Shown piece by piece: positions 6,401 to 13,219 of a stretch of DNA of 18,168 bases; within the stretch, counting starts at the first letter, position 1; each line of letters opens with the position of its first letter. The notes below the pieces were generated by a model. The model was not told where the DNA came from, did not search any database, and saw only the letters and a program-made list of their open reading frames with translations. A program made the translations under genes and the position numbers. This DNA comes from an uncultured Rhodoplanes sp. (GTDB lineage Bacteria; Pseudomonadota; Alphaproteobacteria; Rhizobiales; Xanthobacteraceae), in the NCBI GenBank assembly GCA_936924235.1, contig CAKZHN010000451.1, positions 1 through 18,168 of the forward strand, in the 5' to 3' direction.

Positions 6401-7372
6401 CTACTGCACCTTGATTCCCTGCGCCTTGATCACCGGCCACCACTTCTCGGTCTCCTCGCGCTGGAATTTGGCGAGTCCATCGGGCGTCATCATCGAGGCC
6501 GGGAAGAACTCCTGACCGGCTTTCAACAGCCGGTCGTGCGTCGCCGGATCGTTGACCGCCTTTACCAGTGCGTCGTTGAGCTTGGCGATCACCGGCTTCG
6601 GCGTGCCCTTCGGCACCCACAGCGCGTGCCAGAAATAGAAGTACATGCCGGGCAGGCCAGCTTCATCCACGGTCGGGATGTCCGGCAGCACCGACGAGCG
6701 GTCCTTGCCGGCGAGCACATAGGCCTTGATCAGGCCGCTCTTGACGTTCTGGCCCGAGGTCGCGGCCGTATCGACGATCATGTCGACCTGGCCGCCGACC
6801 AGATCCTTCTGCGAGTCGCCAGCGCTGCGATAAGGAATGAATTCGAACTTGGCCTGGATGGTGTTCTGGAAGAACGCCCCGAACACATGGCTCGGGCTGC
6901 CGATGCCCGAGGTGCCGACCGAGACCTTGCCGGGATTGGCTTTCAGCCACTCGACCAGCTCCTTGAAATTGTTCGGCGGCAGGTCCTTGCGGCCGACGAT
7001 CAGCGAGGGCTGCGTCGCAATCAGTCCGACCGGCTCCAGGTCCTTGAGCAGGTCGATCGGCAGGTTGTGCACCACGCCGGCCGCCACGTTGGTGCCCCAC
7101 TGGCCGATCTGCACCGTGTAGCCGTCGGGCGTGGAGCGTGCGACGCGGATCACGCCGGTGGCGCCGCCGGCGCCTGGCGTGTTCTCGACCACCACGGTCT
7201 GGCCGAGATGGGGCCGCATGCCCTCGGCGATGATGCGGGCGATGGTGTCGGTCGAGCCGCCGGTGGCGAGCGGAACCACGATGGTGACGTAACGGGAGGG
7301 GAAGTCCTCAGCGCGCGCCGATGCAAGGGACAAGACTGCGGCAATCGCGCAGCAGACAACGCCTTTTAACAT
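6401..7372 (-). CDS. TctC/Bug-family periplasmic substrate-binding protein, paralogue 8 (first gene of the array)
   Basis: 323 aa, start MLKGVVCCAIAAVLSLASA at 7372 with a strong GGGAGGAAG ribosome site. The signal peptide ends ARA at residue 21; the CC at 7-8 is too early for a lipobox. The mature chain opens EDFPSRYVTIVVPLATGGSTD, ligand loop 1 being PLATGG. Landmarks: VVVENTPGAGGATGVIRVARSTPDGYTV, QIGQWGTNVAAGVV (88-101), NNFKELVEWLKANPGKV (134-150), GTSGIGSPSHVFGAFF (153-168), PDIPTVDEAGLPG (230-242). The family-wide PYRGxGPAxQDL block is altered to PYRSAGDSQKDL (180-191), replacing a conserved Gly and the GPA turn. As the most upstream gene, divergent from the MFS gene, it is expected to carry the promoter of the whole array in 7373-7484. 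A hairpin follows its stop codon. Confidence 0.95.
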   Translation of the reverse strand: MLKGVVCCAIAAVLSLASARAEDFPSRYVTIVVPLATGGSTDTIARIIAEGMRPHLGQTVVVENTPGAGGATGVIRVARSTPDGYTVQIGQWGTNVAAGVVHNLPIDLLKDLEPVGLIATQPSLIVGRKDLPPNNFKELVEWLKANPGKVSVGTSGIGSPSHVFGAFFQNTIQAKFEFIPYRSAGDSQKDLVGGQVDMIVDTAATSGQNVKSGLIKAYVLAGKDRSSVLPDIPTVDEAGLPGMYFYFWHALWVPKGTPKPVIAKLNDALVKAVNDPATHDRLLKAGQEFFPASMMTPDGLAKFQREETEKWWPVIKAQGIKVQ

Positions 7373-7484
7373 TGCACTTCCTCCCTGGTGTTTTGTAGGA
7401 CAGTAACACTATGGCTTCGCCCGGGCCTAGGCGGTTTATGCCGCACCAGGCCTGTTCCTCCACGCCAATCCGCCGGGATTTGGT
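7373..7484. promoter_or_regulatory. Divergent intergenic region between the receptor array and the MFS transporter gene
   Basis: This region must carry the promoter of the receptor array unless it is transcribed from elsewhere. It contains two perfect 8-bp palindromes that overlap by two bases, GCCCGGGC at 7419-7426 and GCCTAGGC at 7425-7432, a possible operator. A perfect TTGACA (-35 consensus) lies at 7485-7490 on the plus strand, but its -10 is poor. I see no convincing sigma-70 promoter on the minus strand. Confidence 0.35.
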
Positions 7485-8762
7485 TTGACAATACACGACG
7501 ACGATTCGCATCCCGACGGGACGCGAGTGACAGGCATTGTGCCGCCGCGCTCAATCGAAACCCGCGCCTCGTGGATCGTGGCGAGCCTGTCGCTGGTCAT
7601 GCTTGGCCTGTCGTTCGGCGGCCCGTGGATCACGGCGGTCGGCCTGAAGGAGATCGCCTCCGACACCGGCGGCGCGCGGCAGGTGCCGTCGCTCGCGGTG
7701 TCGCTCGCGCTGTTCGGCGTCGGCGTCGGCGGATTGCTGATGGGCCGCCTCGCCAACACCTATGGCGTCAGGCTCACGGTGATCACCGGCTCAGTGATGA
7801 TCGCGATCGGCCTGTGCATCTCGTCGCTCGGCGAGCCCTGGCAGCTTTATGTCGGTCACGGCCTGTTCATGGGGCTCCTCGGCAACGCGGGCCTCAACGC
7901 GCCGCTGTTCGTCTATGTCAGCCGCTGGTTCGACCGCCGTCGCGGCTCAGCGCTGGCGCTGATTTCGAGCGGCGGCTATCTCGCGGGCTTCATCTGGCCG
8001 ACGTTGTTCGAGCGTGCCATCGCGAATTTCGGCTGGCGCTCGACCATGGTCGGGTTCGCCGTGCTGCAACTCATCGTGATCGTGCCGCTTGCGATCATCT
8101 TTTTGCGGCAACCGCCCGAGACGCCAAAGCCGCACGAGGTGCACCATCGTGGCGCCACGCGGCCTACCGTGCTGGGCTGGCACCCCAACGTGGCGTTTGT
8201 CCTGATCGCCTGCGCGGGTTTCCTGTGCTGCGTCACGATGTCGATGCCGCAGCAGCATCTCGTGGCGTTCTGCAGCGACCTCGGCATCTCGAGCACGCTC
8301 GGCGCAAGCATGCTGTCCGTGCTGCTCGGCATGGGCTTCTTCAGCCGCCAGGGCTGGGGCTGGCTGTCTGACCGCACCGGCGGATTGCTCACCGCATTCC
8401 TGAGCTCGATCATGCAATGTGCGGCGATGAGCGGCTTCCTGTTCACGCAGGACACCGCAGGATTGTTCACGGTCGCGACCGCCTTCGGGCTCGGCTTCAG
8501 CGCGCTCATTCCGGCCTATGTGCTCACCATCCGCGATCTCTACCCGGAGAGCGAAGCGCACTGGCGCGTGCCGGTCGTGCTGTTGGCCACCGGCTCCGGC
8601 ATGGGCACCGGCGGATGGCTCGCCGGCTATCTCTACGACATCTACGGCTATTACATCCCGGCCTTCGCGTCCGGCGTCGCCTTCAACGTCGTCAACATCG
8701 CGATCCTGTTCATTCTTCTGGTGCGCCAGCGCACCACCATGACGGTGGCGCGCGCCTACTGA
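7485..8762 (+). CDS. Major facilitator superfamily transporter
   Basis: 425 aa, about twelve hydrophobic helices. The MFS motif A follows helix 2 as MGRLANTYGVRL (residues 86-97, numbered from the TTG start). Helix 1 (about 31-53) is WIVASLSLVMLGLSFG, and a central cytoplasmic linker sits near QPPETPKPHEVHHRG. The general look resembles MFS carriers for small organic anions such as the oxalate/formate and monocarboxylate groups, but the substrate cannot be read from sequence. The start is uncertain: no ATG is available, TTG at 7485 is the longest choice, and GTG at 7527 has a nearby GGGA and avoids a stretch with weaker third-position GC. The TTG is also the first half of a TTGACA box, which favours 7527. 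It is divergent from the receptor array, so co-regulation is plausible. Confidence 0.88.
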   Translation: MTIHDDDSHPDGTRVTGIVPPRSIETRASWIVASLSLVMLGLSFGGPWITAVGLKEIASDTGGARQVPSLAVSLALFGVGVGGLLMGRLANTYGVRLTVITGSVMIAIGLCISSLGEPWQLYVGHGLFMGLLGNAGLNAPLFVYVSRWFDRRRGSALALISSGGYLAGFIWPTLFERAIANFGWRSTMVGFAVLQLIVIVPLAIIFLRQPPETPKPHEVHHRGATRPTVLGWHPNVAFVLIACAGFLCCVTMSMPQQHLVAFCSDLGISSTLGASMLSVLLGMGFFSRQGWGWLSDRTGGLLTAFLSSIMQCAAMSGFLFTQDTAGLFTVATAFGLGFSALIPAYVLTIRDLYPESEAHWRVPVVLLATGSGMGTGGWLAGYLYDIYGYYIPAFASGVAFNVVNIAILFILLVRQRTTMTVARAY

Positions 8763-8806
8763 ATTTCCACGCCTATCGCGTAGAAACCTTCATCACCAAG
8801 ATGTGT

Positions 8807-8834
8807 TGGCGTCCGACGCCATTTCGCCGGCGAA
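8807..8834. promoter_or_regulatory. Two adjacent palindromes between the MFS and sugar dehydrogenase genes
   Basis: A 15-bp palindrome, TGGCGTC-C-GACGCCA (8807-8821), is followed at once by the 12-bp perfect palindrome TTCGCCGGCGAA (8823-8834). The first could fold as a hairpin followed by TTT and act as a weak terminator for the MFS gene. Together they could instead be an operator for the downstream gene, whose start is 33 bp away. The sequence does not decide between these. Confidence 0.35.
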
Positions 8835-8866
8835 GCGCGGCACACTGGTGCCGGAAGGAAATTGCC

Positions 8867-9985
8867 ATGACGAAAACATTTGCTTTCGCTGTTGCCTTGC
8901 TCGCGCTGCCGCAGGTGGCGCAGGCCCAGACATTCAAATCCTCCGCCGGCGACATCAAGGTCGAGACCGTGGCCGAAGGCCTCGTGCATCCCTGGGCGCT
9001 GGCGTTCCTGCCCGACGGCCGCATGCTGGTGACCGAGCGGCCGGGCCGCATGCGCATCGTCACGCCCGACGGCAAGCTCTCGGCGCCGCTCGGCAACGTG
9101 CCGAAGGTGTTCGCCGTGGCCCAGGGCGGCTTGCTCGATGTCGTGCTCGACCGCGGCTTCGCCGATAACAAGACGATCTATTTCTGCTTCGCCGAGCCAT
9201 CGGGCGGTGGCGGCCGCACCGCGCTCGCCCGCGCCACGCTCGGTGAAGGCAAGCTCGACGACGTGAAGGTGATCTACCACCAGCAGGGGCCGGTCTCAGG
9301 CGGCAACCACTTCGGCTGCCGGATCGCGCAAAGCGCCGACAACAACCTGTTCCTGACGCAAGGCGAGCACTTCACCGACCGCGACGAGGCGCAGAAGCTC
9401 ACCAGCGATCTCGGCAAGATCGTGCGCATCGCGCCGGACGGCTCGGTGCCCAAGGACAATCCCTTCGCCGGAAGGAGCGACGCACTGCCCGAAATCTGGT
9501 CCTACGGCCACCGCAACATGCAGGGCGCCGCGATCCATCCGCAGACCGGCAAGCTCTGGGAGCACGAGCACGGCGCCAAGGGCGGCGACGAGGTCAACAT
9601 CCCGCAGCCCGGCAAGAACTACGGCTGGCCGGTGATCAGCTTTGGCGTCAACTACGACGGCACGCCGGTCGGCAGCGGCAAGTCGTCGATGCCCGGCATG
9701 GAGCAGCCGATCAAGTACTGGGTGCCGTCGATCGCGCCGTCCGGCATGGCGTTCTACACTGGCGATCTGTTCCCGAGCTGGAAAGGCAGCCTGTTCGTCG
9801 GCGCGCTCGCGGGCCAGATGCTGGTGCGGCTCTCGGTCGACGGCGAGACGATCACCGGCGAGGAGCGCCTGCTGCAGGGCCTTCGCGAACGCATCCGCGA
9901 CGTCCGCATGGGCCCCGACGGCGCGCTCTATCTGGTCACCGACAACAACGCCGGCCGTGTGCTGAAGGTCACGCCGGCGAAGTGA
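8867..9985 (+). CDS. PQQ-dependent aldose sugar dehydrogenase, secreted (YliI/Asd family)
   Basis: 372 aa. The start ATG at 8867 follows GGAAGGAA, and residues 1-20 are a signal peptide ending AQA; the frame is open further upstream only as a chance extension. The mature chain is one six-bladed beta-propeller of the soluble glucose/sorbosone dehydrogenase family. Landmarks: HPWALAFLPDGRMLVTERPG (41-60), GGLLDVVLDRGF (87-98), SGGNHFGCRI (144-153) with H148 as the likely catalytic base, SYGHRNMQG (212-220), HEHGAKGGDEVN (233-244), NYGWP (251-255), PSIAPSGMAFYTGD (287-300) and DVRMGPDGALYLVTDN (345-360). Family knowledge: these enzymes oxidise aldose sugars in the periplasm with PQQ and calcium, passing electrons to an external acceptor. 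No PQQ synthesis genes are nearby. It is probably transcribed alone, and the substrate is uncertain. Confidence 0.93.
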   Translation: MTKTFAFAVALLALPQVAQAQTFKSSAGDIKVETVAEGLVHPWALAFLPDGRMLVTERPGRMRIVTPDGKLSAPLGNVPKVFAVAQGGLLDVVLDRGFADNKTIYFCFAEPSGGGGRTALARATLGEGKLDDVKVIYHQQGPVSGGNHFGCRIAQSADNNLFLTQGEHFTDRDEAQKLTSDLGKIVRIAPDGSVPKDNPFAGRSDALPEIWSYGHRNMQGAAIHPQTGKLWEHEHGAKGGDEVNIPQPGKNYGWPVISFGVNYDGTPVGSGKSSMPGMEQPIKYWVPSIAPSGMAFYTGDLFPSWKGSLFVGALAGQMLVRLSVDGETITGEERLLQGLRERIRDVRMGPDGALYLVTDNNAGRVLKVTPAK

Positions 9986-10022
9986 AAGGCGAACCATCTG
10001 TGTATGTCGCCGCATCGGCGGC

Positions 10023-10052
10023 GCCGTCCCTCCCCGCGAGAGGAGGGATGGC
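10023..10052. terminator. Hairpin between convergent genes, candidate bidirectional terminator
   Basis: Arms GCCGTCCCTCC (10023-10033) and GGAGGGATGGC (10042-10052) pair over 11 positions, one of them G-U, around an 8-nt loop. A smaller GCCGC/GCGGC hairpin lies just before it. The 99-bp gap separates two genes that converge tail to tail. There is no clear U run on either strand, so termination strength is uncertain. Confidence 0.5.
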
Positions 10053-10084
10053 CCGTTGCGCCACCGTTCACCACATCAGCATCT

Positions 10085-10963
10085 TCACGCTGCGGCGCTC
10101 GCCGCAATCCCGTTGAGCGCTGCCACCGCATCATCCGGTAGCTTGAGCTCGGCCGCTGCGAGATTCTCCTTGAGATGCGCGACCGACGAGGTGCCGGGGA
10201 TCAACAGGATGTTCGGCGCGCGCTGCAGCAGCCAGGCGAGCGCGACCTGCATCGGCGTCGCGCCGAGGCGCTTCGCCACATCGGACAATGTGGACGATTG
10301 CAACGGCGTGAACCCGCCGAGCGGGAAGAACGGCACATAGGCGATACGGTCGCGGGCCAGATCGTCGATCAGCGCATCGTCAGCGCGATGCGCGACGTTG
10401 TAGAAATTCTGCACGCAGACGATCTCGCAGATCTTGCGCGCGTCCGCGATCTGCTTCGGCGTCACGTTGCTCAGCCCGATATGGCGAACGAGACCCTTGC
10501 GCTGCAGCTCGGCGAGCGCCGTGAGTTGCGGCTCGAGCGGCCCTTCGGCCGGTCCATGGATGCCGTACATGCTGCGCAGGTTGACCGCGTCGATCACGTC
10601 GAGGCGCAGATTGCGGAGATTGTCCTGCACCTGCTGGACGAGCTCGTCGGGCGAGAAGGCCGGAATCCATGACGCGTCGTCGCCGCGCCGGGCGCCGATC
10701 TTGGTCACCAGCACGAGGTCGCGCGGATAGGGATGCAGTGCCTCGCGAATGAGCCTGTTGGTGACGTGCGGGCCGTAATAGTCGCAGGTGTCGATGTGGT
10801 TGACGCCGCTCTCGACCGCGGTGCGGAGCACCGCGCGCGCCGCCTCGGGATCCTTGGGCGGGCCGAACACATGGGGGCCGGCGAGCTGCATTGCGCCATA
10901 GCCGAGCCGCTTCACGGTGCGGGTGCCGAGGGTGAAGGTGCCGGACTGCTCGATCTTCGACAT
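10085..10963 (-). CDS. pdxI: Aldo/keto reductase of the YdbC/PdxI type (probable NADPH-dependent pyridoxal reductase)
   Basis: 292 aa. The start MSKIEQSGTFTLGTRTVKRL at 10963 has a GGAG eight bases upstream; an ATG four codons earlier (10975) is the alternative. From memory the protein matches E. coli YdbC (PdxI) closely along its length, including LGYGAMQLAGPHVFGPP (20-36), GVNHIDTCDYYGPHVTN (53-69), VTKIGARRGDDASW (86-99), GLVRHIGLSNVTPKQIADAR (157-176), AYVPFFPLGGFTPLQSSTL (208-226) and LLIPGTSSVAHLKENL (253-268). Known for E. coli PdxI: it reduces pyridoxal to pyridoxine in the cytoplasm. Of the usual AKR tetrad, D58, Y63 and K88 are present, but the usual His is R130 (VNLR), as I recall for YdbC too. 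It is divergent from the LysR gene, which is a likely regulator. The symbol rests on remembered similarity, not a search. Confidence 0.87.
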   Translation of the reverse strand: MSKIEQSGTFTLGTRTVKRLGYGAMQLAGPHVFGPPKDPEAARAVLRTAVESGVNHIDTCDYYGPHVTNRLIREALHPYPRDLVLVTKIGARRGDDASWIPAFSPDELVQQVQDNLRNLRLDVIDAVNLRSMYGIHGPAEGPLEPQLTALAELQRKGLVRHIGLSNVTPKQIADARKICEIVCVQNFYNVAHRADDALIDDLARDRIAYVPFFPLGGFTPLQSSTLSDVAKRLGATPMQVALAWLLQRAPNILLIPGTSSVAHLKENLAAAELKLPDDAVAALNGIAASAAA

Positions 10964-10999
10964 GACATTCTCCATTCGCGTCAGCCCCGAAACTAGCCG

Positions 11000-11029
11000 T
11001 TGGCGGCCCGTACGATAATCCTGCATAAT
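11000..11029 (+). promoter_or_regulatory. Candidate promoter of the LysR regulator gene
   Basis: TTGGCG at 11000-11005 and CATAAT at 11024-11029 are 18 bp apart, fair matches to sigma-70 -35 and -10 boxes. Transcription would begin near 11036, about 22 bp before the start codon, and a GGAG at 11045-11048 would serve translation. The -10 box lies within the near-palindrome, so a bound regulator would block it, consistent with autorepression. Confidence 0.4.
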
Positions 11030-11031
11030 CG
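11013..11031. promoter_or_regulatory. 19-bp near-palindrome, candidate LysR-type operator
   Basis: CGATAATCCTGCATAATCG is a dyad of CGATNAT and ATNATCG around 5 bp, with a single mismatched position in each arm. It sits in the 94-bp gap between pdxI and the divergent LysR gene, the usual place for a LysR-family binding site that controls both. It also contains the AT-rich hexamers GATAAT and CATAAT. Confidence 0.5.
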
Positions 11032-11057
11032 GAACAGGCTGTGCGGAGAATCGGACA

Positions 11058-12002
11058 ATGAAGGCGGACCTCAGCGACCTGAACGCGTTCGTGGCGGTGG
11101 CGCGGGCCAAGGGCTTCCGCGACGGCGCGCGCCTGAGCGGCGTGAGCGCCTCGGGGCTGAGCGAGGCGATCCGCCGCCTCGAGGCGCAGCTCGGCGTGCG
11201 GCTTCTCAACCGCACCACGCGCAGCGTCGCGCCGACCGAAGCCGGCCAGCGCCTGCTCGACCGGCTCGGTCCGGCGCTCACCGAAGTTGAAAGCGCGCTC
11301 GACGTGGTGAACGGCTTCCGCGACCGGCCGGCCGGCACGCTCCGGCTCAATGTGCCGGTCAGCGCGGCGCGGCTCACCCTGCCCGCGATCGTGCCGCGGT
11401 TCCTCGCCGCCTATCCGGACATCACGCTGGAGGTGATCGCCGACGACAGCTTCGTCGACGTGCTCGCGGCCGGCGCCGATGCCGGCATCCGCTACGACGA
11501 AGAGCTGGAGCAGGACATGATCGCGGTGCCGATCGGCCCGCGCGTGCAGCGCTTTGCGACCGCCGCGGCGCCCGCCTATCTCGACGGCCACGGCAGGCCG
11601 AAGCATCCGCGCGAGCTGCTCGAGCACGCCTGCATCCGCGGCCGCTTTGTGAGCGGCGCGATGCCGCCATGGGAGTTCGAGCGCAACGGCGAGATTGTTC
11701 GCGTGCAACCCACGGGGCCGCTGCTGGTCGGCATCGGCGGCGCGGCCGATCTGGCAGTCGAGGCAGGGATCGCCGGCACCGGCATCGTGCATGTGTTCGA
11801 GGACTGGCTGCGCCCGCTGCTCGACAGCGGCAAGCTCGAGCCCGTGCTGGAGCCGTGGTGGCAGCGCTTCTCCGGCCCTTTCCTTTATTATCCCGGTCGG
11901 CGGCTGGTGCCCGCACCGCTGCGCGCGTTCATCGATTTCATCAAGGCAGACGGGAACAACGCGACGCCTAAGCCGAAGCGACGAGCCCGCCCATCGGCTT
12001 GA
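11058..12002 (+). CDS. LysR-family transcriptional regulator
   Basis: 314 aa, start ATG at 11058 with GGAG nine bases upstream. Residues 1-60 are the winged helix-turn-helix: DLNAFVAVARAKGFRDGARL, then SGVSASGLSEAIRRLEAQLG and VRLLNRTTRSVAPTEAGQRLL, the standard family pattern. Residues about 92-300 form the periplasmic-binding-like effector domain, opening GTLRLNVPVSAARLTLPAIV, with DAGIRYDEELEQDMIAVPIG in the middle. The C-terminal 16 residues are basic (KPKRRARPSA) and look like an extension beyond the usual end. Divergent placement next to pdxI suggests it controls that gene and itself, but the effector is unknown. Its last 35 bases overlap the 3' end of the convergent DUF1501 gene. Confidence 0.93.
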   Translation: MKADLSDLNAFVAVARAKGFRDGARLSGVSASGLSEAIRRLEAQLGVRLLNRTTRSVAPTEAGQRLLDRLGPALTEVESALDVVNGFRDRPAGTLRLNVPVSAARLTLPAIVPRFLAAYPDITLEVIADDSFVDVLAAGADAGIRYDEELEQDMIAVPIGPRVQRFATAAAPAYLDGHGRPKHPRELLEHACIRGRFVSGAMPPWEFERNGEIVRVQPTGPLLVGIGGAADLAVEAGIAGTGIVHVFEDWLRPLLDSGKLEPVLEPWWQRFSGPFLYYPGRRLVPAPLRAFIDFIKADGNNATPKPKRRARPSA

Positions 12003-13209
12003 CCGCGGCGCTGCCTGGGAACACCGCGTCGGCGAGCACGCGCTCGTCGACGCGCAGATGATCGCGCAGCAAGCCCTTCAGCACGGCGCGCAGGTCGGTG
12101 GTGGCCTTGAGATCGCGGTTCTCGTAGAGGCTCGCCTCCTTCACGCCCGGCCAGTCGGCCACCACGCGGCCGCCCTTCAGCGCACCGCCGGCGAGCAGCG
12201 CCACCGTGCCGGTGCCATGATCCGTGCCGTCGGTGCCGTTGATGCGCGCGGTGCGGCCGAACTCGGTGACGACGGCGACGACCGTCTCACGCCACGCCTC
12301 GCCCATGTTGCTTTCGATCGCCGCGAACGCGCCGTCGAGCGCGCCGAGCAGATTGGCCAGAAGCCCGCTCGCCGCGCCCTCGTTGATGTGCGTGTCCCAG
12401 CCGTTGAAGGCGAGCGCGCCGACGCGCGGCCCGTCGGCCCTCGCCAGGTATTTCGCGGCGCTGCCGGCGGCCTCGGCGAAATAGGCGCGCGCGCCGTTGA
12501 TGCGCGGCTGCGCGGGCTTGCCCTCCATCGCGCCGTCCTTGGCGTCGGCGCGGGCAAGCGTGATCAGCCCCATGCGGCCTTCGAGCGCGCGCGCCAGCTC
12601 CGGATCGGTGTGATTGTAGAGATCGAGCAGCCGCAGCACGGTGTCATCGGTCGCCTGCTTGATGTTCGGCGGCACCCAGGACATCACCGGCGCCGCGCCG
12701 CGCACCACCAGCGGCGTCACCGGGCCGACCGCGAAGGCCTTGTTGTCGCCGACGCGGTGCTCGGGAAGCAGCGAAGCCAGCGCGCGGTTGAGCCAGCCGG
12801 AATGCACCGAGCCCGGGCGGTCGAGACCGCTTTCCAGCACGTCCTGGCCGTCGAAATGCGAGCGCTCGCGATAGGGCGTCGCCGCTGCGTGCACGATGGT
12901 GGCCTGGCCGGCCTTGTAGAGCCGATGCAAGTTCGGCATCGCCGGATTGAGCGCAAAGAAAGAGTCGAGCGAAAGCGCCGGCGGCTTGCCGTCCAGCGTC
13001 AGCGCCCTGTCGCCGCGCAACTTGATCCAGTCCGGATCGCCGACCGGGGCCGCGACCGCGAGCCCGTCGAGCGCGCCGCGCAGCACGATCGTCAGCATCC
13101 GCGGATCGCGGCCTTCGGCGCGCGCGAGCTTCGGCCAGTGCGCCCAGGCGAACAGCACGCCGGCGCCCAGCATCAGCTCGCGGCGGGATGGAGCGTGAAG
13201 CAACGTCAT
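11968..13209 (-). CDS. DUF1501 family protein, Tat-exported
   Basis: 413 aa. The start ATG at 13209 is fixed by an exceptionally good ribosome site and by the export signal. Residues 8-32 (SRRELMLGAGVLFAWAHW onward) form a twin-arginine signal: RR at 9-10, a hydrophobic stretch, then ARA. Conserved DUF1501 blocks: LTIVLRGALDGL (39-50), RSHFDGQDVLESG (116-128), LAFNGWDTHINEG (266-278), VVTEFGRTARING (313-325), TDHGTGTVALLAGG (329-342) and the C-terminal RDLKATTDLRAVLKGLL. The family has an alkaline-phosphatase/sulfatase-like fold, but no reaction is established. Its usual partner DUF1800 lies 2 bp upstream, so the pair is one translationally coupled operon. The job of the pair is not known. 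Confidence 0.92.
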   Translation of the reverse strand: MTLLHAPSRRELMLGAGVLFAWAHWPKLARAEGRDPRMLTIVLRGALDGLAVAAPVGDPDWIKLRGDRALTLDGKPPALSLDSFFALNPAMPNLHRLYKAGQATIVHAAATPYRERSHFDGQDVLESGLDRPGSVHSGWLNRALASLLPEHRVGDNKAFAVGPVTPLVVRGAAPVMSWVPPNIKQATDDTVLRLLDLYNHTDPELARALEGRMGLITLARADAKDGAMEGKPAQPRINGARAYFAEAAGSAAKYLARADGPRVGALAFNGWDTHINEGAASGLLANLLGALDGAFAAIESNMGEAWRETVVAVVTEFGRTARINGTDGTDHGTGTVALLAGGALKGGRVVADWPGVKEASLYENRDLKATTDLRAVLKGLLRDHLRVDERVLADAVFPGSAAVKPMGGLVASA

Positions 13210-13219
13210 GATCACCTCC
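13210..13219 (-). promoter_or_regulatory. Very strong ribosome binding site of the DUF1501 gene, overlapping the DUF1800 stop codon
   Basis: On the minus strand the ten bases read GGAGGTGATC directly before ATG. This is fully complementary to the conserved 3' tail of bacterial 16S rRNA. The TGA within it is the stop codon of the upstream DUF1800 gene, so ribosomes finishing that gene are positioned to start DUF1501. Confidence 0.85.

Noticed and set aside
7485..7514. A sigma-70 promoter at TTGACA (7485-7490) called as a firm feature
   Set aside because: No good -10 box lies 16-18 bp downstream, so it is only mentioned as a possibility.
7388..8371. A 327-codon plus-strand frame overlapping the MFS gene
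   Set aside because: Its translation is Arg/Ala-rich with no membrane helices, whereas the overlapping frame encodes a clear 12-helix transporter.
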